A stretch of DNA of 64,000 nt from Endozoicomonas_A sp049275935 (GTDB taxonomy: Bacteria; Pseudomonadota; Gammaproteobacteria; Pseudomonadales; Endozoicomonadaceae), in contig NZ_CP184830.1 in NCBI RefSeq assembly GCF_049275935.1, positions 6,138,001 to 6,202,000 on the forward strand. The letters run 5' to 3'. Both the position numbers and the translations under genes were made by a program. The notes under the pieces were generated by a model, which had not been told where the DNA came from, ran no database searches, and saw only the letters and a list, made by a program, of their open reading frames with translations. Below, one piece after another: positions 50,322 to 59,264 of this stretch; the stretch's first letter is position 1, and every line of letters begins with the position of its first letter.

Positions 50322-50408
50322 TGTTTTTATATCCAGGAATGGGTAACTTTTGTCCTAAACCAGCCCACACGAAATGCCGCAATATGGCAGCAAAAAAGAA
50401 GATGTGAA

Positions 50409-51527
50409 TTATGAATTGATCAGATGACCGATAATTCTGTCGCTGGCTTTACCATCCCCGAAAGGGTTCTGGGCTTTGCTCATTTTTTCGTAGATTTTGC
50501 TGTCATTCAGCAAAGTAGTGATGGTTTCAATAATTTTTGAGGAATCCGTTCCGACTAATTTAACGGTACCTGCCGTTACTGCCTCTGGACGCTCTGTTGT
50601 GTCACGCATTACCAATACTGGCTTACCAAGGGACGGAGACTCTTCCTGAATTCCACCAGAATCGGTCAGGATAATATCCGAACGGTTCATTAACCAAACA
50701 AAAGGCAAATAGTCCAATGGTTCAATCAAATAGATATTATCAATATCACTCAACAACCGATTAACGGGTTCCCTGACATTTGGATTCAAATGTACCGGGT
50801 AAATGATCTGTACGTCGGGTTCCTGCTTGGCTATTACTGCCAGTGCTTCACAAATGCGCTCGAAGCCATCACCAAAACTTTCCCTGCGATGTCCAGTAAC
50901 CAGAATAAGCCTGGAATTGTCGGCAATAAAAGCAAACTGATCAGAGAAACGTGATTTAAGCCCATGATCATTTTCCAGTTTATTTTTTACCTCCAACAGC
51001 GCATCAATGACTGTATTACCGGTAATCAGAATATTCTCTTCCGTAATGTTTTCGGCCAGCAAATTGGCTTTTCCACTTTCAGTGGGCGCAAAGTGCCATT
51101 TAGCAAGAGCTGTGGTAATTTTTCGGTTCGCCTCTTCTGGCCACGGTGAATACAAATTCCCAGTTCTGAGGCCTGCTTCAACATGCCCCACGGGTATTTG
51201 CTGATAAAATGCAGCCAGTGAAGTAGCCAAAGTTGTTGTAGTATCACCGTGTACCAAGACTGCATCTGGCTTACACTCGTGGAGAACGGATTCCATACCT
51301 TTTAGAATATTGCTGGTTATATCCGTCAATGATTGGCCCGGCAGCATGACATTTAGATCATAATCTGGCTCTATTTCAAATAGCTTCAATACTTGGTCAA
51401 GCATTTCCCGATGTTGTGCTGTCACACAAACTCGGGCTTCAATTTTGGGATGTGAATATGATGCTTTGACGACAGGCGCCATTTTAATGGCTTCAGGACG
51501 TGTACCAAAAACGATTAGAACTTTCAT
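50409..51527 (-). CDS. wecB: UDP-N-acetylglucosamine 2-epimerase (non-hydrolysing)
   Basis: 372 residues from the ATG at 51527, which has AAGGA 5-6 bases upstream; the frame is open 36 bases further. MKVLIVFGTRPEAIKMAPVV, VHGDTTTTLATSLAAFY, HVEAGLRTGN, LVTGHRRESFG, and LTDSGGIQEESPSLGKPVLV are all family signatures. It converts UDP-GlcNAc to UDP-ManNAc for WecC. It is the first sugar gene of the minus-strand cluster, 97 bases after the hepT-like gene. Confidence 0.95.
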   Translation of the reverse strand: MKVLIVFGTRPEAIKMAPVVKASYSHPKIEARVCVTAQHREMLDQVLKLFEIEPDYDLNVMLPGQSLTDITSNILKGMESVLHECKPDAVLVHGDTTTTLATSLAAFYQQIPVGHVEAGLRTGNLYSPWPEEANRKITTALAKWHFAPTESGKANLLAENITEENILITGNTVIDALLEVKNKLENDHGLKSRFSDQFAFIADNSRLILVTGHRRESFGDGFERICEALAVIAKQEPDVQIIYPVHLNPNVREPVNRLLSDIDNIYLIEPLDYLPFVWLMNRSDIILTDSGGIQEESPSLGKPVLVMRDTTERPEAVTAGTVKLVGTDSSKIIETITTLLNDSKIYEKMSKAQNPFGDGKASDRIIGHLINS

Positions 51528-51624
51528 GATTTTCCTTAATCCGGAAAATGGCACCGTATCCAAACGGTGACTTTCAGGGGAGATATCGCCTATTTATGCA
51601 GTTGAATCAGAATATTGCATAGCA

Positions 51625-52116
51625 CTAACCACCATCATACTGCCGACAATACCCCCTAACCCTGTCAGCAACATCAAGCAACACTGGCGCAAATGCAAGA
51701 ACCCTGGGAAAAATCCGGCTCAAAGCCTCCGGCTGGTATTCGTGGGCAATGCTGTTTCTAAGCTCACGAATTTCTATAAATCCAATGGCGTTATCAATCA
51801 GACCTTTTTTCTCGGCGCGGTTGATTCTGTCGCGAACGGTACCCCCATGCTCCACGTCTATGACGTCGATCAAACGGAATATTTTTTGTAGTAAGATGTC
51901 GTTAAAACGAGCAAAGCGAGCGGTGAGGGATTCAAATTTTTCCAGACCTTCAAGGTCTGGCATACTTCCCTTTTCAAGATTTACAGTCTTACAGCGAGCC
52001 AAAGACCATTTGAGCAACTCCTCCATCTGCCTCATGCTTTCCAGCTGCTGCTGCAATAACAAGAACTGGTCTTCTTTTATTGCTACTTGTTGCTTGCCGA
52101 CTTTACCTTCACTCAC
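51625..52116 (-). CDS. HepT-like HEPN ribonuclease toxin
   Basis: 163 residues, helical, with the HEPN signature RNSIAHEY at 120-127, i.e. R-x4-H-x-Y, the HepT active site. The Tyr is the residue that partner MntA proteins modify with AMP in studied systems. The N-terminal helices (LLLQQQLESMRQMEELLKWS) suit a dimer. It overlaps the mntA-like gene by 4 bases in the order mntA-hepT, the usual arrangement. HEPN toxins cut RNA when not modified. It lies between the ops-like element and wecB, on the same strand. Confidence 0.85.
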   Translation of the reverse strand: MSEGKVGKQQVAIKEDQFLLLQQQLESMRQMEELLKWSLARCKTVNLEKGSMPDLEGLEKFESLTARFARFNDILLQKIFRLIDVIDVEHGGTVRDRINRAEKKGLIDNAIGFIEIRELRNSIAHEYQPEALSRIFPRVLAFAPVLLDVADRVRGYCRQYDGG

Positions 52117-52394
52117 AGAGAAACACCTTCTGCCAATGCTATTCGAGTAAACGGATCGGAATCATCAGCGGCAATGACCAAGTCTATTTTCTGCTCACCC
52201 AGCTTTTCGTAGAGTGCCAACCTGATCCTCATTTTATCGTCAGGATTCAACTTATCTGAAAGAATCAGTAAGTCTATATCCCCACCTCTGGCCTGATCAT
52301 CAACCCTTGAACCAAAAAGCCAAATTTCGGCATCTGGGTCAAACTGCTGAATAGCTGACACAATAGCTTTACGCTCAGATTCACTCAGCCGCAC
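52113..52394 (-). CDS. MntA-like nucleotidyltransferase antitoxin
   Basis: 93 residues from the GTG at 52394, which has GAGGGAG 6 bases upstream; a TTG at 52409 also opens the frame. The minimal nucleotidyltransferase motif is seen as WLFGSRVDDQARGGDIDLLI (GS then DxD after nine residues), with DLVIA supplying the third acidic strand. MntA proteins add AMP to the HepT toxin Tyr to silence it. It is directly coupled to the HepT-like gene. Confidence 0.88.
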   Translation of the reverse strand: MRLSESERKAIVSAIQQFDPDAEIWLFGSRVDDQARGGDIDLLILSDKLNPDDKMRIRLALYEKLGEQKIDLVIAADDSDPFTRIALAEGVSL

Positions 52395-52585
52395 TAGGCA
52401 CTCCCTCAACCATCGCTTTTATATCAGACACCGGCTCTTTATCACCTTTGTTACAATCTTTTCACTTCGCCCATCACCCACTCAAGGCGCAAAGCATGAC
52501 GGTCACAAATCCAAAGAGTGCGCCCAATGACGTCTACAAATTGTCTACCGCTACTCATCCCTTACCCTGCTCTGCTGCCACTCAG

Positions 52586-52882
52586 TTAAATCCCGGTATT
52601 TCTGGCTTCATGATGAATCGCTTCTCGGTGTTTTCCTCGTCGATAAATAACCAGGTCAATTTTCTGGTCACCGATGTGCTGTTTGATGTCCACCAGGCTA
52701 TGGAGTTTAGCATCAAAAACTGCTTCCGAGCTTTGCAGGTCGGTTTCTATATAGAGGTCAATATCACCGCCACGCTGATTATCATCAACTCTGGAGCCAA
52801 AAAGCCAGATATCAGTTTTTGCACCAAAGTAATGCTGAAGCACGTTGCAAATATGGTCTGCATGTTCGCTTGTGATTCTCAA
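52586..52882 (-). CDS. Second MNT-type nucleotidyltransferase, without a toxin partner
   Basis: 98 residues starting at a TTG with GAGGT 8-9 bases upstream. WLFGSRVDDNQRGGDIDLYI and KIDLVIYRRGK repeat the MNT plan and closely match the first MntA-like protein in the core. No intact HepT follows: 52449-52585 shows nothing recognisable, and a decayed hepT piece lies upstream instead. It could cross-neutralise the neighbouring HepT or be an inactive leftover. Confidence 0.82.
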   Translation of the reverse strand: MRITSEHADHICNVLQHYFGAKTDIWLFGSRVDDNQRGGDIDLYIETDLQSSEAVFDAKLHSLVDIKQHIGDQKIDLVIYRRGKHREAIHHEARNTGI

Positions 52883-52984
52883 TGGTATTGACCTCTCGCT
52901 ATTATCTATTAAGCAAGCATTCCGGAATTTTCAGGGCTCATACCACAGGCAGTCTTTTCATACCCGTTCAAGCAATATCCAGCA

Positions 52985-53164
52985 GGGTGAGTGTAGCTGC
53001 AACAGTTGATTCTGTCTCTGATGGTGCCGACATCATCAAGGTCAATAGTATCAATCAGGCGGAATATTTTTTGTAACGAATGTCACTAATACAGGCAAAC
53101 GATCAGTATCAATCTGTCGAATAAAAGTCACAATGGCTTGCTGCTACGATTCAGTCAATCGCAC
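52985..53164 (-). pseudogene. Fused remnants of another mntA-hepT pair
   Basis: Minus strand. From the GTG at 53164 the sequence reads VRLTES, stop, QQAIVTFIRQIDTD, matching VRLSESERKAIVSAIQQFDPD of the intact MntA. At about 53089 it jumps to SDIRY, a one-base deletion, then KIFRLIDTIDLDDVGTIRDR, matching residues 73-97 of the HepT. Most of both genes is deleted, and a stop codon and a frameshift are visible. Confidence 0.8.
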
Positions 53165-53193
53165 CGTGCTTTCTCTCAATCATTGTTTTTAGA

Positions 53194-53205
53194 AACGCTA
53201 CCGCC
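53194..53205 (-). promoter_or_regulatory. JUMPstart/ops-like element upstream of the polysaccharide cluster
   Basis: The minus strand reads GGCGGTAGCGTT here, matching 11 of 12 bases of the ops core GGCGGTAGCGTG that recruits RfaH to paused RNA polymerase. It is preceded by AGGTGTTA six bases before the GGGCGG, which also resembles the JUMPstart context. Orientation is correct for transcription into mntA-hepT and then wecB onwards. It lies about 1.67 kb before wecB. RfaH-dependent antitermination would suit a ~30-kb operon. RfaH itself is not in the window. Confidence 0.65.
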
Positions 53206-53473
53206 CTCCAGATAACACCTCCCTCTGAAAAGCAGCTTAAAAACCGTCTAATTTTTATTCACTACACAACCACTGACGGGCACGCAAAAACCAGGCAACC
53301 GTTAGCCAAGAGCCTTCTCTAGATGTCATGAAGTAGCACAACAAGAGTACCAGTTATACATACACTGACAAGTACCTGTCACCCAAAACACACGTCTAAA
53401 TACAAATATTTTTTATAAAAATACCCATGAGCACGTAACACTCATGCCAGAATTCTTATTTAAAAAGGAACAC
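53206..53473. other. Probable promoter region of the polysaccharide cluster
   Basis: This 270-base stretch lies between the folC stop and the ops-like element. It is AT-rich, without a gene. A minus-strand promoter for the cluster should lie here if the ops-like element is real; a TTGTCA-like box near 53370 is a weak candidate. No terminator for folC is obvious. Confidence 0.35.
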
Positions 53474-54772
53474 CTAACTGTCAATGCTCAAAATTGCACC
53501 AACCGTCAAAAACGAACCAACAACAAGCACTCTGTCACTGGTTCTTGACTCTTCTTTAAGTTGCTGGAAACCTTGTTCTGCATTTTCAGCGATGACAGGC
53601 AGACCAGAATATCTGGCCACTGCTTCACTGAGATCGACTTTATTAAGTGCTCTGGGTGAGTCGAAATCAGCAACAACCCACTCATCTACCACTTCAGACA
53701 GTGACTCAATCACTCCGTGATAATCCTTGTCTTTATAGATAGCTATCAGTGCACGAGTCTTCCCTGATACCGGGTCTGACTTCAGGCACTCCGCCAGCTT
53801 TGCTGCTGCCTGGGGGTTATGAGCAACATCGAAAACAATCTGAACTTCCTCCCCGCTTTTATTAGTCTCAAGGACTTTTTCATAGCGACCAGGGAGGTGC
53901 GATGCTTTTAAACCTTCTACGATGGCATCACGGTTTACAACTTGAGGTAAAAACTGAATCGCTTGCAGAGCAGTAGCAGCGTTATCAATGACTAACGCAG
54001 GCACAGGGAGGCCAACATAATCAATACAATCACCCGTTTTGTTCAAACCTTTCCAACTCCATGTTCTGTCTTCTTCTGTTAACTCGAACTCTTTATCTCT
54101 TCTGTAAAGAGCTGACTCCAGTCTGACAGCTTGATCGACGATACTGTTTGGCGTCTCCACACCACCAAATATTGCTGGTTTTTCAGAGCGAAAAATTCCT
54201 GCTTTTTCTTTTGCTATCGCTTCAATACTGTAACCCAGCCAGTCCTGATGATCCAACCCTACTGTTGTAATAATTGAAATATCGGGCTCAATCATGTTGG
54301 TGGCATCGAGACGACCGCCAAGTCCAACTTCCATGAGAGCGATATCTACTTTTTCTTTCCTGAACACATCGACGGCCAACAGGACTGCGAACTCGAAATA
54401 GGATAGCCAGTCACCACCCAGCCCGTCATTTACTTTTTGAAAAGAGTCACAGAGGCTTTCATCGCTCGCTTCAACACGATTAACTTTAATTCGCTCATTG
54501 AATCTGCGTAGATGCGGAGAGGTGTAAACGCCGACCTTATAACCAGCCGCCAGGAGAATGGACTCTAGAATAGCGACCGTTGATCCCTTGCCATTGGTAC
54601 CACCTACCGTGATTACGAGCGGAGCGGGTTTGATAAGATCCAGTCTTTCGGCCACCTTTCTGATTCTGTCCAATCCAAGTTCCATTTCGTGTTCAGGCCG
54701 GGTGTTTTCCAACCAGTCAAGCCAATCAGACAGCTGCTCGAAGGGAGGCTGACTGTTTTGCTGGTATGTCAT
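53474..54772 (-). CDS. folC: Bifunctional dihydrofolate/folylpolyglutamate synthase
   Basis: 432 residues from the ATG at 54772, which has AAGGA 9 bases upstream. The ATP-binding loop TVGGTNGKGSTVAILESIL, VGVYTSPHLRRFNERIKVN, MEVGLGGRLDATN, TTVGLDHQDWLG and KAGIFRSEKPAIFG are all Mur-ligase/FolC hallmarks, and FDVAHNPQAA follows in the C-terminal domain. It attaches glutamate to dihydropteroate and to folates. The order accD-folC matches many gammaproteobacteria, but here a DUF29 gene on the other strand separates them. Confidence 0.95.
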   Translation of the reverse strand: MTYQQNSQPPFEQLSDWLDWLENTRPEHEMELGLDRIRKVAERLDLIKPAPLVITVGGTNGKGSTVAILESILLAAGYKVGVYTSPHLRRFNERIKVNRVEASDESLCDSFQKVNDGLGGDWLSYFEFAVLLAVDVFRKEKVDIALMEVGLGGRLDATNMIEPDISIITTVGLDHQDWLGYSIEAIAKEKAGIFRSEKPAIFGGVETPNSIVDQAVRLESALYRRDKEFELTEEDRTWSWKGLNKTGDCIDYVGLPVPALVIDNAATALQAIQFLPQVVNRDAIVEGLKASHLPGRYEKVLETNKSGEEVQIVFDVAHNPQAAAKLAECLKSDPVSGKTRALIAIYKDKDYHGVIESLSEVVDEWVVADFDSPRALNKVDLSEAVARYSGLPVIAENAEQGFQQLKEESRTSDRVLVVGSFLTVGAILSIDS

Positions 54773-54873
54773 GCAGGGATTCCTTGGTAGTACATCGTGA
54801 AGGACGAATGGTTGCATATTTGCCCAAATCATTCTATATCTTGCTCTGGATGAATCCTTTATGAGGCAATTCG

Positions 54874-55308
54874 ATGACTCAGCAGCTTTACGAAACTGAT
54901 TTTTATAGCTGGACGCAGCAACAAGCCAACTTAATCCGTCAGGGTCGACTGGGAGAACTGGATTTGGATAACATTCTCGAGGAAATCGAAAGCATGGGCA
55001 GAAGTGAATATCGCCAGCTTAGTCATCGACTGGACGTTTTGCTCATGCATCTTTTGAAGTGGAAATTTCAACCCGAAAACAGGAGCGCAAGCTGGCAAGG
55101 CTCAGTCAAAGAACAACGATTCCGTCTGAAAAAACTCATCAAGGAAAACCCCGGACTCAAACCCAAATTCCCTGAGATCTTTGCTGAAGCTTATAACGCT
55201 GCGAAGATCACAGCATTCAAGGAAACGGGCCTGCAAGAAGCCACATTCCCAACACAATGCGAGTGGCGCTTTGAACAGGTGATCAATGATGAATTTTGGC
55301 CAGACTAG
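54874..55308 (+). CDS. DUF29-family protein, copy 3
   Basis: 144 residues with the same plan as the tandem pair at 20337-21275: LYETDFYSWTQQQANLIRQG, LDLDNILEEIESMGRSEYRQ, LLKWKFQPENRSASWQGSVK, and FEQVINDEFWP at the end. It is more diverged from the other two than they are from each other. It has been dropped into the conserved accD-folC neighbourhood on the opposite strand, which suggests the gene is mobile or readily transferred. Function unknown. Confidence 0.9.
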   Translation: MTQQLYETDFYSWTQQQANLIRQGRLGELDLDNILEEIESMGRSEYRQLSHRLDVLLMHLLKWKFQPENRSASWQGSVKEQRFRLKKLIKENPGLKPKFPEIFAEAYNAAKITAFKETGLQEATFPTQCEWRFEQVINDEFWPD

Positions 55309-55383
55309 CTTATCGATTCATTACTAGAGACTTTCAACTCCCTCCCTCAAGGAAGGCATGATTTTCTTTATTCTAATCACACC

Positions 55384-56313
55384 TCACCCAGCCGCTGAAA
55401 TCACCTCTTCCTCAACTGCACTAAAATCTGAATCCGGCTCAGCAGGCGCAGGGCCCATCCCCTGCATTTTTCTACAAAGTCGAGCAATCGTCGAACGCAT
55501 ATCGCCTCGATCAACAATCATATCGATGGCACCATGCTCTAGCAGAAACTCGCTGCGCTGGAAGCCTTCCGGCAACTTTTCACGAACGGTCTGTTCGATT
55601 ACCCGTGGACCGGCAAAACCGATCAAGGCGCCAGGCTCGGCAATATTCACATCACCCAACATTGCCAGAGAGGCAGACACACCGCCATAAACTGGATCTG
55701 TCAACACTGAGAAATAAGGTACCGCGCGTTGTTTCATACGCTCCAGTGCCGCACTGGTTTTAGCCATCTGCATCAGGGAGAACAAGGCTTCCTGCATACG
55801 AGCGCCGCCACTGGCAGAAAAACACACAAAAGGAATCTTGAGTTCCAGGCTCAGCTCTGCCGCACGGGCAAACTTCTCGCCAACAACAGAACCCATTGAC
55901 CCACCCATAAAGCTGAATTCAAATGCCACAGCGACCACAGGCAAGCCATCAAGCTGGCCCTTCATGGCCACCAGAGCATCTTTTTCCCCCGTCTGCTTTT
56001 GGGCCGATGACAGGCGATCCTTGTATTTCTTTGAATCCCGGAACTTGAGCTTATCGACAGGCTCTATCTCAGAGAACAGCTCTTCTGTGCTGTTTTTATC
56101 CAGAAAATACTGCAGACGCTTTCGGGCACCGATGCGCATGTGATGATTACATTTTGGACAAACGTATAAATTTCTCTCAAGCTCTGGACGATACAATACC
56201 GACTCACACTTAACACACTTGCGCCACAATCCTTCTGGCACATTGCTGCTCTTCTGCTGACTCGCAGAGCGTGACAGCGAAGGTATCAGTTTGTCGACTA
56301 GCCAGTTACTCAT
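55384..56313 (-). CDS. accD: Acetyl-CoA carboxylase carboxyltransferase subunit beta
   Basis: 309 residues. The N-terminal zinc ribbon is intact: CVKCESVL then YVCPKCNHH, two CxxC pairs. The crotonase-fold carboxyltransferase core has ASGGARMQEALFSLMQMAKT and DPVYGGVSASLAMLGD. With AccA it transfers carboxyl from biotin to acetyl-CoA in the first step of fatty acid synthesis. AGGAAG precedes the ATG. It lies 88 bases downstream of trpA on the same strand; that spacer holds a perfect palindrome CCTGAATATTCAGG at 56352-56365. Confidence 0.97.
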   Translation of the reverse strand: MSNWLVDKLIPSLSRSASQQKSSNVPEGLWRKCVKCESVLYRPELERNLYVCPKCNHHMRIGARKRLQYFLDKNSTEELFSEIEPVDKLKFRDSKKYKDRLSSAQKQTGEKDALVAMKGQLDGLPVVAVAFEFSFMGGSMGSVVGEKFARAAELSLELKIPFVCFSASGGARMQEALFSLMQMAKTSAALERMKQRAVPYFSVLTDPVYGGVSASLAMLGDVNIAEPGALIGFAGPRVIEQTVREKLPEGFQRSEFLLEHGAIDMIVDRGDMRSTIARLCRKMQGMGPAPAEPDSDFSAVEEEVISAAG

Positions 56314-56401
56314 TCACGCTTCCTGTCTGTTAGCAAGACTGAAAGGGGGCACCTGAATATTCAGGGCAATCCCCCATTTTCTATCGCCTTAATTCATTGG
56401 G

Positions 56402-57202
56402 TTAACCTTTATCCATTGCCTGACGCATGGCTTCCAGATGGTCAGAAACCCGGTCGATAGCACCATCCCCCTGGCTTTCATAATTAGCCAGCTCAGAGAC
56501 CAGCAGGGACCCTACTACCACACCATCCGCAACCGAAGAAATGGCGGCGGCAGACTCACCATCACGAATACCAAATCCTACCCCTACAGGCAGATCGGTA
56601 AACCCTTTGATGTGAGCCACTCTGGACTGAACGCTGTCCAGATCCAGCTTGTTCGAGCCTGTGACTCCCTTTACAGAAACGTAATATACGAACCCTGAAG
56701 CAACAGAACAGATCTTTTGAATACGCTCATCGGTGGTAGTCGGCGTAATCAGGTTGATCATATCAATCTGTCTGGGCTTTAAATGCTCAACCAGATCACC
56801 GGCAAACTCCGCAGGCAGATCAACAATCAGTACACCGTCTACACCGGCTTCAGCTGCCCGGGTAGCAAACGCCTCATAACCCATGATTTCAACCGGGTTC
56901 AGGTAGCCCATCAGGACAATCGGTGTATTATTATCGTTTTCCCTGAAGCGAGTTACCATTGAAAAAACGTCATTCAATGTAACACCTTGTGATAATGCCC
57001 GCTCGTGAGCCTCTGCAATCACCGGCCCGTCCGCCATGGGGTCAGAGAACGGAAACCCAAGCTCAATCAGGTTAGCACCACTGGCTACCATCTTGTGCAT
57101 AACGTCTACGGTCTTACTGGCCGGATCACCCGCTGTTATGTAAGGCATCAGAGCCTTGTGACCTTCTGAAGACAATCGCTCAAAGCATGTTTTAATTCTC
57201 AT
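56402..57202 (-). CDS. trpA: Tryptophan synthase alpha subunit
   Basis: 266 residues, TIM barrel. ALMPYITAGDPASK, LIELGFPFSDPMADGPVIAEA (catalytic Glu) and GVDGVLIVDLPAEF (catalytic Asp) are intact; GVGFGIRDGESAAAI is the phosphate loop. It cleaves indole-glycerol phosphate to indole, which tunnels to TrpB. CAAGGAG lies before the ATG, 20 bases after trpB. Order trpF-trpB-trpA-accD-folC follows the Pseudomonas-type arrangement. Confidence 0.97.
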   Translation of the reverse strand: MRIKTCFERLSSEGHKALMPYITAGDPASKTVDVMHKMVASGANLIELGFPFSDPMADGPVIAEAHERALSQGVTLNDVFSMVTRFRENDNNTPIVLMGYLNPVEIMGYEAFATRAAEAGVDGVLIVDLPAEFAGDLVEHLKPRQIDMINLITPTTTDERIQKICSVASGFVYYVSVKGVTGSNKLDLDSVQSRVAHIKGFTDLPVGVGFGIRDGESAAAISSVADGVVVGSLLVSELANYESQGDGAIDRVSDHLEAMRQAMDKG

Positions 57203-57222
57203 AATGATTTCTCCTTGAATGC

Positions 57223-58437
57223 TTAGAACGTAAGTCCATCAATCTCGGCCACGGTGTGAATATCCTTGTCACCCCGACCAGACAGATTGACAAGAATAAT
57301 CTGATCCTTTGCCATGGTGGGAGCCAGCTGCTCAACAAAAGCCAGGGCATGAGAACTCTCAAGCGCCGGCATAATACCTTCCATACGTGTCAGGCTTCTG
57401 AATGCCGCCAGGGCCTCATCATCTGTCACGCAAGGATACTCTGCACGACCCACAGTTCTGAGATGACTGTGCTCTGGCCCTACTCCCGGATAATCCAGTC
57501 CAGCCGATACAGAATAGCTCTCAGTTATCTGACCATCGTCGTCACACATCAGGAAACTGCGCTGCCCCTGGAAAACGCCCTGTCTTTCACCAGACATTCT
57601 TGCGGCATGCTCTCCAGACTCAACACCGTGACCACCGGCCTCAACACCGTAGATTTTGACGTCTTCATCCGGCAGGAATTCATAGAACAATCCCATAGCA
57701 TTAGAGCCACCCCCCACACAGGCCACCAGCGCATCAGGCAGACGCTGAGTCATTTCCAGACATTGCCTGCGAGCCTCACGACCAATAACACTCTGAAAAT
57801 TACGCACCATTTCCGGATACGGATGTGGACCACAAACCGTTCCCAGAATATAGAAGGTTTCTTCAGGACGGGTTACCCAGTCACGCAGTGCTTCGTTGAT
57901 GGCATCTTTCAGTGTTTGAGAGCCGCTCTCGACCGGTACCACAGTGGCCCCAAGCAGCTTCATTCGGTAGACATTCAGCGCCTGTCGTTTTACGTCTTTA
58001 GCGCCCATGTAAACGATGCACTCCAGACCCAGTCTGGCAGCAACAGTAGCGGTGGCCACACCGTGCTGGCCGGCACCGGTTTCAGCAATAATCCGCTTTT
58101 TCCCCATGTGTTTGGCCAGCAGAGCCTGACCAATGGCATGATTGATCTTGTGGGCACCGGTATGATTCAGATCTTCACGCTTCAGGTAGATTTGAGCACC
58201 ACCCAGACTTTCAGACCACCGCTCGGCATGATAGAGCGGTGAAGGCCTGCCTACGTAATGAGCCAGATCACGGTCAAAATCAGCCTGAAAATCCGGATCA
58301 TTCCAAAGCTTCTTGTAGGTCGATTCCAGCTCTTCAAGGACACACATGAGCGTTTCAGCCACATAACGTCCACCAAAACGACCAAAATGGCCGGATTCAT
58401 CCGGCAGTTCGTGCAACTTTTTATAATCTACAGTCAT
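57223..58437 (-). CDS. trpB: Tryptophan synthase beta subunit
   Basis: 404 residues. PLP lysine in LNHTGAHKINHAIGQ, then AETGAGQHGVATATVAA, the phosphate loop CVGGGSNAMG and LSGRGDKD near the C-terminus. It condenses indole and serine to tryptophan. The start overlaps the trpF stop as ATGA, so the two are coupled. Codon use and length are ordinary for the family. Confidence 0.97.
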   Translation of the reverse strand: MTVDYKKLHELPDESGHFGRFGGRYVAETLMCVLEELESTYKKLWNDPDFQADFDRDLAHYVGRPSPLYHAERWSESLGGAQIYLKREDLNHTGAHKINHAIGQALLAKHMGKKRIIAETGAGQHGVATATVAARLGLECIVYMGAKDVKRQALNVYRMKLLGATVVPVESGSQTLKDAINEALRDWVTRPEETFYILGTVCGPHPYPEMVRNFQSVIGREARRQCLEMTQRLPDALVACVGGGSNAMGLFYEFLPDEDVKIYGVEAGGHGVESGEHAARMSGERQGVFQGQRSFLMCDDDGQITESYSVSAGLDYPGVGPEHSHLRTVGRAEYPCVTDDEALAAFRSLTRMEGIMPALESSHALAFVEQLAPTMAKDQIILVNLSGRGDKDIHTVAEIDGLTF

Positions 58438-59045
58438 TGTTTTACCGCCTCGACAAAGGCTTTCATCTTTTCGGGGTCTTTACCCCTGTCATTCTCTACA
58501 CCACTGCTGACATCGACAGCAAAGGGCGCAACCTGTTCTATGGCTTGCGAAACGTTCTCAGGATTCAGGCCACCCGCCAGAATAACAGGCTTATCCAGAC
58601 TGTCGGGTATCAGCTGCCAGTCGAAGGCCTCACCGGTTCCACCGGGTATACCTTTACGATAAGAATCCAAAAGCAGACCACTGGCACCGGGATAAGCGGC
58701 AGCACTTTCCTCAACAGACGTCCCGGGACGTACTCTGAGTGCCTTGATATATCTTCTTCGCCATCGCTCACACTCCTGATCGGTCTCATTGCCATGAAAC
58801 TGCAACAGATCCAGGGGGACCTGATCCAGAACGTTCCGGATAACCGCTTCTTCAGCGTCAACAAACAAACCCACCAGAGTGATGAAGGGTGGGACCGCAC
58901 TGGCAATTTCTCGAGCCTTACCAACGGACACAAACCGCTTGCTGGGTGCATAAAACACCAAACCCAGTGCATCGGCACCCGCATTAACCGCTTCAAGTGC
59001 TTCTTTTACAGAGGTGACTCCACAGACCTTGATCCGAGTCTTCAA
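58434..59045 (-). CDS. trpF: Phosphoribosylanthranilate isomerase
   Basis: 203 residues. IKVCGVTSVKEALEAVNAGA holds the catalytic Cys, ADALGLVFYAPSKR follows, LLLDSYRKGIPGGTGEAFDW carries the general-acid Asp, and LAGGLNPENVSQA and VDVSSGVE bind phosphate. It isomerises phosphoribosylanthranilate in tryptophan synthesis. The start appears to be TTG with GAGAGG upstream. trpC, trpD and trpE are not in the window, which fits the split trp operons of pseudomonad-like bacteria. Confidence 0.96.
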   Translation of the reverse strand: MKTRIKVCGVTSVKEALEAVNAGADALGLVFYAPSKRFVSVGKAREIASAVPPFITLVGLFVDAEEAVIRNVLDQVPLDLLQFHGNETDQECERWRRRYIKALRVRPGTSVEESAAAYPGASGLLLDSYRKGIPGGTGEAFDWQLIPDSLDKPVILAGGLNPENVSQAIEQVAPFAVDVSSGVENDRGKDPEKMKAFVEAVKQ

Positions 59046-59264
59046 CGATACCTCTCCCGTATGTGCCTATTTCCAGTAAAGAACGCCTAAAGCATTCGAT
59101 AACAGTGAACTCTCCCGGTCATCAGACAAACCGGTTAAATACGGCTTCTTTGATGAGTGAGCGATGGGAGTCATTGAACAGGATGCTTCCATACCCCTCC
59201 TCAAGGAGAAGGAAAAAAACAGGATCAGAAAGCAGAACGTGGATGTTAGCAGAAACAGCCGACC

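Noticed and set aside
53095..53473. tRNA or other RNA gene in the gap before folC
   Set aside because: No acceptor stem or T-loop pattern could be found; the right part is an mntA-hepT remnant and the ops-like site.
57256..58242. 328-codon plus-strand frame across trpB
   Set aside because: Antisense shadow of trpB with no recognisable domain.
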